Assembly (NCBI GenBank): GCA_943326215.1
Contig: CALPSK010000014.1
Coordinates: 1 to 10,348 of the forward strand
DNA: 10,348 nucleotides
Direction of reading: 5' to 3'
DNA from: Sediminibacterium ginsengisoli
GTDB taxonomy: Bacteria; Bacteroidota; Bacteroidia; Chitinophagales; Chitinophagaceae
In this document: positions 5,867-10,348 of the stretch, piece by piece
Position numbering within the stretch: position 1 is the first letter of the stretch
Layout of the letters: each line of letters opens with the position of its first letter
Notes under the pieces: model-generated
What the model was told of the DNA's origin: nothing
The model's database searches: none
Seen by the model: only the letters and a program-made list of their open reading frames with translations
Position numbers and translations under genes: made by a program

Positions 5867-6460
5867 TTATCTTTTTTTGAACTTTCTCAACGCTCTTTCG
5901 TTCTTAATCCCAATAACTGAATTTAACCTTTCCTGATTTTCAATTATTACTTTCATTCCCTTGAATACTTCATCACACGCTTTTAACATATATTTTGAAT
6001 CCTTTCCCAATTCCTCAATGCTGCGACTTTCCTTATCTGTTGTACCTAAGTATACCTTTATCTCTGATTTAACAGTATTTGGGTTATAAAATGGACATCG
6101 CGCTACTATATAGTTCTTTTCTACACCGTCTTTTGTTCTCTTTAATGTACCAAGTTTTATATTTCCTTTAATGCCATAAAGAGACCGGTATTGTAATATA
6201 AGCGTCTCAACATCAGCTAAATCATCCAAGAAATTTACAAACTCCTCATTTGTATATAGCTCCTCATAAAATAACTTAGCTTCTTTTAATCTCTTAGAAT
6301 AAAAATCAAACCCTCTTTCCTGAAATCCAAAATTCTTTTTAACAATAATTTCCTTATCAGCTTCTAAAAAGGCATCAAAGGGTTGTAAGCCAGTATTACC
6401 TTCTGTTTTGGCTCCTACCACTTCTAATAATACCCCCTTTAGTTTGATGTCATTTTTCAT
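5867..6460 (-). CDS. Hypothetical element protein, 197 residues
   Basis: I do not recognise this family. From ATG 6458-6460 (MKNDIKLKG) the protein is 197 residues; an ATG at 6482-6484 would add MLFTFTFT, and the frame is open to 6499. The shorter start is preferred because a promoter-like box ends at 6497, which would leave the 6484 start almost leaderless; however a GGAG nine bases before 6484 speaks for the longer form. The N-terminal part (VLLEVVGAKTEGNTGLQPFDAF) is followed by a helical, acidic middle (FDFYSKRLKEAKLFYEELY, NFLDDLADVETLI). A beta-rich section (LGTLKRTKDG, NYIVARCPFY, SEIKVYLGT) comes next, then a basic helical end (RALRKFKKR). The YIVARCPFYNP/VYLGT section recalls the arm-like beta sheets of recombinase N-termini, only loosely. 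It is the element gene nearest the tRNA-like end and has its own terminator. Confidence 0.6.
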   Translation of the reverse strand: MKNDIKLKGVLLEVVGAKTEGNTGLQPFDAFLEADKEIIVKKNFGFQERGFDFYSKRLKEAKLFYEELYTNEEFVNFLDDLADVETLILQYRSLYGIKGNIKLGTLKRTKDGVEKNYIVARCPFYNPNTVKSEIKVYLGTTDKESRSIEELGKDSKYMLKACDEVFKGMKVIIENQERLNSVIGIKNERALRKFKKR

Positions 6461-6496
6461 AGTGAATGTAAAAGTAAATAACATTATTAATATCTC

Positions 6497-6504
6497 CAAA
6501 TGTA
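6497..6504 (-). promoter_or_regulatory. Bacteroidota-type -7 box (TAnnTTTG)
   Basis: On the minus strand TACATTTG matches the Bacteroidota -7 consensus TAnnTTTG exactly. A T-rich word (TTTT) 17 bases upstream is a poor match to the -33 TTTG. It lies 37 bases before the ATG at 6460, a good distance for a promoter of the 5867-6460 gene. Confidence 0.35.
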
Positions 6505-6562
6505 AGCGATACTTTTTATTTAAAATATTCTAAACCTTCACGATTATTCCCTATAGTTGATA

Positions 6563-6626
6563 TTAAAGTGTGCTGCACCGTGAGCTGCAAAACCCCATTT
6601 ACCTACACACTTACTACACACTTTAA
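6563..6626. repeat. Three AAGTGTG motifs, candidate integrase arm sites
   Basis: TTAAAGTGTG at 6563-6572 is exactly inverted at 6617-6626 (CACACTTTAA). CTACACACTT occurs as a direct repeat with an 11-base period at 6603-6612 and 6614-6623. The shared core is AAGTGTG, once on plus and twice on minus, the two minus copies one helical turn apart. Arrays of this kind beside an attachment core are typical of arm-type sites for tyrosine integrases. Function is inferred from arrangement and location inside the element next to the tRNA-like fragment. Confidence 0.5.
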
Positions 6627-6674
6627 GGTAGTTTTATATCTAAAATACCTCCTAAAAACTATTTAAAAGGAATA

Positions 6675-6720
6675 GGTGTTTTTTAAACACTAGATCCTAG
6701 TTCGATTCTTGGCGAGGCTA
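6675..6720 (+). other. tRNA 3'-part-like fragment, probable attachment site
   Basis: The segment reads as the right two-thirds of a tRNA. GGTGT, a seven-base loop and ACACT give an anticodon arm. A four-base spacer follows, then CCTAG-TTCGATT-CTTGG as a T arm with the invariant TTCGA and one mismatched pair, then CGAGGCT plus A as the 3' acceptor strand. The bases before 6675 do not give a D arm or the matching AGCCTCG strand, so this is not an intact gene. The acceptor and T arm recall Bacteroidota tRNA-Arg; this identity is tentative. A 3' tRNA fragment joined to foreign sequence is the usual mark of a tyrosine-integrase attachment site. The polarity puts the element to the left and the chromosome to the right. 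Confidence 0.6.
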
Positions 6721-6943
6721 CTGACATTTTACTAATAATCCCGAATCAAAAAGAAAGCTGGAATTGAGTATTTAATCATAAATAATAGGGTAAAAAGGGG
6801 CTGGTTTAAACATATTCGAGAATCCTTATACCGCCATCAGTGCTTACCCATAGATATATTGACTGCAATAGTACTTTATAAAACCTAGAATTAGACTAAT
6901 TGATATCTATTAGTTATTTTTAGCATGAAATAACACTCATATT

Positions 6944-7435
6944 TTGGTCTGTATAATTGACTTTGATAAAACATTGCTTAAAAATGATTTCTTTAAGGAA
7001 ATCTTTTATAGAACTTTGCTTCATAACCCCTTTACATTAATTAATCATTTCTTAATTAAGAGAAGCTCTATTCTTGATTTGAAAAACGAATTGCTCCTTA
7101 ATTTCAAAATAAATTACCCTATTCAGTTATTGTTAAACCCTATTATCATTGATTGGATCAATGAAAACAAAGCCCACTACGAAAAAATAATTATAGTAAG
7201 TGCAAGCCCCGATTTTTTTGTAAAAGAGGTATTAAAGCAATTAGATTTTATTGATGAAATGCACGGAAGTACAAGCATTAATTTAAAAGGGCAAAATAAA
7301 CTTGACTATATTATGAGTAAATGGGGAAATAATTTTGACTATTTAGGCGACTCTACATCGGACAATGTAATATTCAAAAACGCAAGAAATGGATTTTTAG
7401 TAACTAGTAATAAACTTATCCATGTTAAAAAATAA
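6944..7435 (+). CDS. HAD-family phosphatase, putative prenylphosphoryl-phosphoribose phosphatase
   Basis: A 163-residue HAD hydrolase with all four motifs: DFDKT (nucleophile Asp6, acid/base Asp8), VSAS (Ser86), Lys119, and GDSTSD (Asp136, Asp140). These enzymes remove phosphate through an aspartyl-phosphate. The helical stretch between motifs I and II is short. The start is probably TTG at 6944, because an in-frame stop lies at 6926-6928 and no ATG is available; Asp6 already sits at the right distance from the N-terminus. It overlaps the UbiA gene by 14 bases. In several bacteria HAD and UbiA domains of this type are fused, which supports a shared pathway. Here it most likely takes the 5-phosphate from polyprenylphosphoryl-phosphoribose, a step attributed in mycobacteria to a PAP2-type protein; substrate is inferred. 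Confidence 0.8.
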   Translation: MVCIIDFDKTLLKNDFFKEIFYRTLLHNPFTLINHFLIKRSSILDLKNELLLNFKINYPIQLLLNPIIIDWINENKAHYEKIIIVSASPDFFVKEVLKQLDFIDEMHGSTSINLKGQNKLDYIMSKWGNNFDYLGDSTSDNVIFKNARNGFLVTSNKLIHVKK

Positions 7436-8282
7436 ATACCTACAACTTTTAAGGCCAACACATTGGATAAAAAATATCATTATTGCCTTGCCTGTTGTAT
7501 TGTCTAATCAAATCAATTATAATTCATTAACAAATTTATTATTAGGCATTATTTCCTTTTCTTTATTAGCATCTGCTGGTTATATTTTAAATGATATAAA
7601 AGATATTGAAAACGATAGACAACATGCAATTAAAAAAAATAGACCCATTGCAGCCGGCGAGGTTGATATTAATAATGCATTTATAATCTCTCTAGTTTTA
7701 ATTATAGTGTCTTTTGTAATTAGCTACAGCATTGGCTTATATCCATTATACATTACAATTTTCTATTTTGTTCTCAACTATTTTTATTCTATAATAGGCA
7801 AGCAAATAAGGTTTGTGGATGTAATTATTTTAAGTAGTTTTTATATCATACGTGTATTTTATGGAGCCAGCATAAATAATGTAAATATAACAGGTTGGTT
7901 TGTAGCTACATTAACTTTATCTGTGTTGTCATTATCTATTCATAAAAGATATATGGAATGTAAAAATTCAGAGATGGAAGATATTGCCGGAAGAGGTTAT
8001 AATAAATCTAATGAGTTGTTTTTGCAAATCTTAATGATCAATTTTGGAATAGCAGCCATTATATTATTAAATATACATGCCTATTTTGTTTTAAATATTA
8101 CCACTCCTATTTTCTACGTGCTCATAAATTTATCTAGTGCTGCTATATTATTTTTCTATTTTGATAACTCCAATAATAATTCCGAGGATCCTGTTAACAG
8201 AATTATAAAAAATAAAAAGCTGCTGGTAACATTAATGATATTCTTATTTACCTATATTTTTGAAATAATAAAAAATAAGTGA
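7422..8282 (+). CDS. UbiA-family prenyltransferase, DPPR synthase-like
   Basis: A 286-residue multi-pass membrane protein with about eight or nine hydrophobic segments. Residues 10-20 (LRPTHWIKNII) and motif NDIKDIENDR (57-66) match the first Asp-rich metal-binding site of UbiA enzymes. The following KKNRPIAAGEV is characteristic of the decaprenyl-phosphate phosphoribosyltransferase branch (Rv3806c type). The second conserved region is GKQIRFVDVIILSSFYIIRVFYGA (126-149), and HKRYMEC follows at 174-180. The expected reaction is PRPP plus polyprenyl phosphate giving polyprenylphosphoryl-5-phosphoribose at the inner membrane. The ATG at 7422 lies inside the HAD gene, and the stop TGA shares four bases with the GTG of the next gene, so all three are coupled. 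Context with DprE1/DprE2 makes this role more likely than quinone prenylation. Confidence 0.88.
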   Translation: MLKNKYLQLLRPTHWIKNIIIALPVVLSNQINYNSLTNLLLGIISFSLLASAGYILNDIKDIENDRQHAIKKNRPIAAGEVDINNAFIISLVLIIVSFVISYSIGLYPLYITIFYFVLNYFYSIIGKQIRFVDVIILSSFYIIRVFYGASINNVNITGWFVATLTLSVLSLSIHKRYMECKNSEMEDIAGRGYNKSNELFLQILMINFGIAAIILLNIHAYFVLNITTPIFYVLINLSSAAILFFYFDNSNNNSEDPVNRIIKNKKLLVTLMIFLFTYIFEIIKNK

Positions 8283-10291
8283 GAAAAGAAGTTGCCAACT
8301 GGGGGCTATACCCTACTATAAAAGCCAATGTATATGAACCCCATTCTTATAATGAGATTATTCATTGTATAAAAAATAATGAATCCATTATAGCAAGGGG
8401 CAATGGTAAATGCTATGGCGATTCCTCTTTATCAAAAAATATAATTTCTACCAGTAATTTAAATAAGATTATCTCCTTCGATGAGCAAAATGGTATTATC
8501 CAATGTCAGTCTGGAGTATTGTTATCTAGTATTCTTGAATTAATCGTTCCCAAGGGCTATTTCTTACCCGTTACACCAGGTACAAAGTTTATTAGTATTG
8601 GAGGTGCATTTGCCTCTGATATACATGGGAAAAACCATCATATAGAAGGGGTATTTAGCGACCATGTTACTGAAATCAAACTAATCAACCAAGAAGCTGA
8701 AATAATTCAACTAAGCCAAAATGAGCCTTTATTTATACAAACAGCTGGCGGTCTTGGCTTAACAGGCATAATTGTAGAAGTAAGTTTAAGATTGAAAAAA
8801 ATTGAAACATCCTACATTCAACAAACTTCTATAAAGGCCAAAAATTTAGAAGAAATTTTTCAACTATTTGAAGACTATAAAAATTACACCTACTCCGTTG
8901 CCTGGATTGATTGCCTAGCCAAAGGCGCAGCGATGGGAAAATCAATTTTGCTTTTAGGCGAACACGCCAAAAGGGAGGATCTAAAAAATACCAATGATAC
9001 ATTAAGCCTGCATAAAAAGGCTTTCTTAAATATTCCATTCTATTTACCTTCTTTTACCTTGAACTCGTTGTTTATAAAAATATTTAACTTTTTATTTTAT
9101 GCAAAAAATATTTCTAAAGTACAAACTACCACCATACACTATGACCCTTATTTCTACCCATTAGATAAAATAAATAATTGGAACAGAATTTATGGTAAGA
9201 AAGGGTTTGTACAATACCAATTTGTATTACCGAAAGAAAACTCCTATGAAGGTATTAGTAAAATATTAAAAATATTGGCAGAGAATAATTTAGGTTCATT
9301 TCTTGCGGTATTAAAACTTTTTGGAAAGTCGCATGAAAATAGATATTTAGAATTTCCTATCGAGGGCTATACCTTAGCAGTAGATATAAAAATTGATAAT
9401 GCCTTATGGGATGTCTTGGATAAGCTTGATGTCATTGTGACAGAGCTTGGAGGTAAAATATATTTGACAAAGGATGCCAGAATGTTAAATGATAGTTTTG
9501 AAAAACAATACCCTCAACAAATATCAGTAGCAAAGAAATTTCAATCAGATCAAATTATAAGATTAAAAAATATGTATAAAGATTCATTTTTAATAATTGG
9601 CGCTAATAGCGATATAGCGAAAGCTACCGCACTTAAATATATCAATGAGCATAGCAATGGGCATTTAATTTTAGCAGGTAGAAATACTGAATCTTTAAAA
9701 CAATTTGTTAAGGATCATAATTTAGAAGCAAAATCTACTGTTTTATTTTTCGATGTCACAGATCTTCATTCAGCCAAGGGCTTTATTGAAAAAATACCAT
9801 GCAAACCTAAATGGATAATGTATGCAGCTGGTGTTTTATACAATAATGAAGAATGCATTAATGATATTGAGAAGAATAAAGAAAATATATATGTTAATTA
9901 TTTGGCTGCTGTAAATATTATAAATGCACTTACCAACGACCACAACCCTAATTTGGAGAGAATTATTGGCATATCCTCCATTGCTGGATTAAGAGGTAGA
10001 AAATCAAATTACGTATACGGTGCTGCTAAAAGTGGTTTTCATCAATATCTTTTTGGACTAAGACAAGATTTAAAAGATAGAGGCATTCTTGTTCAGGCTA
10101 TCACCCCAGGTGTGGTTGATACTAAAATGACAGCCCATATTAAAAAACCGGGCATTGCCGTTAAGCCCGAGCTAGTAGCTAATAGTATATTCAATAATAA
10201 GAAATCCTTTGAAATTTATCCCAATTTAACTTGGTATATAATCTCTAAAATTGCTAAATACGCGCCAGAATTTATTATCAATAAATTATAA
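8279..10291 (+). CDS. Fused DprE1-DprE2-like decaprenylphosphoryl-ribose 2'-epimerase
   Basis: A 670-residue two-enzyme protein. Residues 5-430 align by eye with DprE1, the FAD oxidase of decaprenylphosphoryl-ribose: IARGNGKCYGDSSL, PVTPGTKFISIGGAFASDIHGKNHH (His116, Lys118), GGLGLTGII, a NNWNRIYGKKGFVQYQFVLP segment, VLKLFG (Lys346) and YLTKDAR (Lys398, equivalent to mycobacterial Lys418). The position of mycobacterial Cys387 is Ala367. Residues 432-670 match DprE2, an NAD(P)H short-chain dehydrogenase: IIGANSDIA (439-447), YAAG, ISSIAG, YGAAK (Tyr580, Lys584) and ITPGVVDTKM. Together they would oxidise and then reduce C2' to convert the lipid-linked ribose to arabinose. The start is GTG overlapping the UbiA stop (GTGA). 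An ATG at the domain boundary (9572) could in principle restart translation. In actinobacteria the two are separate genes. Confidence 0.92.
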   Translation: MRKEVANWGLYPTIKANVYEPHSYNEIIHCIKNNESIIARGNGKCYGDSSLSKNIISTSNLNKIISFDEQNGIIQCQSGVLLSSILELIVPKGYFLPVTPGTKFISIGGAFASDIHGKNHHIEGVFSDHVTEIKLINQEAEIIQLSQNEPLFIQTAGGLGLTGIIVEVSLRLKKIETSYIQQTSIKAKNLEEIFQLFEDYKNYTYSVAWIDCLAKGAAMGKSILLLGEHAKREDLKNTNDTLSLHKKAFLNIPFYLPSFTLNSLFIKIFNFLFYAKNISKVQTTTIHYDPYFYPLDKINNWNRIYGKKGFVQYQFVLPKENSYEGISKILKILAENNLGSFLAVLKLFGKSHENRYLEFPIEGYTLAVDIKIDNALWDVLDKLDVIVTELGGKIYLTKDARMLNDSFEKQYPQQISVAKKFQSDQIIRLKNMYKDSFLIIGANSDIAKATALKYINEHSNGHLILAGRNTESLKQFVKDHNLEAKSTVLFFDVTDLHSAKGFIEKIPCKPKWIMYAAGVLYNNEECINDIEKNKENIYVNYLAAVNIINALTNDHNPNLERIIGISSIAGLRGRKSNYVYGAAKSGFHQYLFGLRQDLKDRGILVQAITPGVVDTKMTAHIKKPGIAVKPELVANSIFNNKKSFEIYPNLTWYIISKIAKYAPEFIINKL

Positions 10292-10294
10292 AAA

Positions 10295-10348
10295 ATGGAA
10301 TTGACTAGTACGAAATTTAAATACTTAATAAACGCGCTATTTATAGTA
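10295..10348 (+). CDS. Partial gene, N-terminus of a probable membrane protein
   Basis: An ATG three bases after the stop of the fused epimerase opens a frame of 18 codons (MELTSTKFKYLINALFIV) that runs off the window. A short basic/polar start followed by a hydrophobic run suggests a membrane protein. Its place at the end of a lipid-linked arabinose operon would suit a GtrA-like flippase partner or a membrane arabinofuranosyltransferase. The fragment is too short to tell. Confidence 0.5.
   Translation, partial: MELTSTKFKYLINALFIV

Larger units (their letters stand above)
6500..6943. other. Element/chromosome junction region without genes
   Basis: This 444-base gap separates the leftward element genes from the rightward lipid-arabinose operon. 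Its left part holds the arm-site-like repeats (6563-6626) and its centre the tRNA-like fragment (6675-6720). The remaining 220 bases to 6943 are AT-rich, presumably chromosomal, and should hold the promoter of the HAD-UbiA-DprE operon. I see no clear TAnnTTTG box there, only a weak ACTAAT/ATTAGT dyad at 6895-6914. Confidence 0.5.

Noticed and set aside
6646..6720. A complete tRNA gene
   Set aside because: The 3' two-thirds folds well, but the bases before 6675 give no D arm with GG and only about four of seven acceptor pairs, and the T stem has a mismatch. A fragment at an attachment site fits better.
8829..9038. Minus-strand frame inside the epimerase gene
   Set aside because: It is the shadow of a strongly supported DprE1-like coding region.
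1..10348. CRISPR array or toxin-antitoxin pair
   Set aside because: No regularly spaced repeats with unique spacers were seen, and the ribbon-helix-helix gene has no adjacent toxin-like gene on its strand.

Overview
The window is AT-rich DNA that looks like a Bacteroidota chromosome, most likely from a Chitinophagaceae/Sphingobacteria-like lineage. The evidence is the weak or absent Shine-Dalgarno sites, a TAnnTTTG-type promoter box, and the character of the proteins (a DUF6291-like phage protein, a Bacteroidota-style tyrosine recombinase). The lineage is inferred from style, not from a marker gene. The window has two unlike halves that meet near 6.68-6.72 kb.

Positions 1 to about 6720 appear to be the right-hand part of an integrated mobile element. 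Nearly all its genes are on the minus strand. From left to right it holds an AT-rich tandem repeat with dyad symmetry (9-47), a small serine recombinase (78-734), two tightly spaced small genes (1051-1519), a DUF6291-like phage-type protein (1822-2589), a divergent 57-residue ribbon-helix-helix regulator (2708-2881), and a three-gene cluster read leftwards: a 52-residue small protein, a minimal ParB-N-like protein and a 497-residue tyrosine recombinase (5075 to 3078). Two unrecognised genes follow (5210-5671 and 5867-6460), separated by a rho-independent terminator and a 17-bp hairpin. The element seems to end at a fragment resembling the 3' part of a tRNA gene (about 6675-6720). Three copies of an AAGTGTG motif lie just inside it and look like integrase arm sites. 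No structural phage genes, relaxase or second attachment site are seen, so the left end must lie before position 1.

From about 6721 to the right edge the strand switches to plus and the content is metabolic. Three overlapping genes encode a HAD-family phosphatase, a UbiA-family prenyltransferase and a 670-residue protein that joins a DprE1-like flavoprotein to a DprE2-like short-chain dehydrogenase. Together these match, step for step, the mycobacterial route from PRPP to decaprenylphosphoryl-D-arabinofuranose: prenyl-phosphate phosphoribosyl transfer, dephosphorylation, then oxidation and reduction at C2'. The DprE1 half has alanine where the mycobacterial enzyme has the Cys387 targeted by benzothiazinones. 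A further gene starts 3 nt after this operon and runs off the window; it may encode a membrane protein that uses or flips the lipid-linked sugar. The most noteworthy points are the fused epimerase in a compact lipid-arabinose operon and the ParB-like/tyrosine recombinase cluster of the element.
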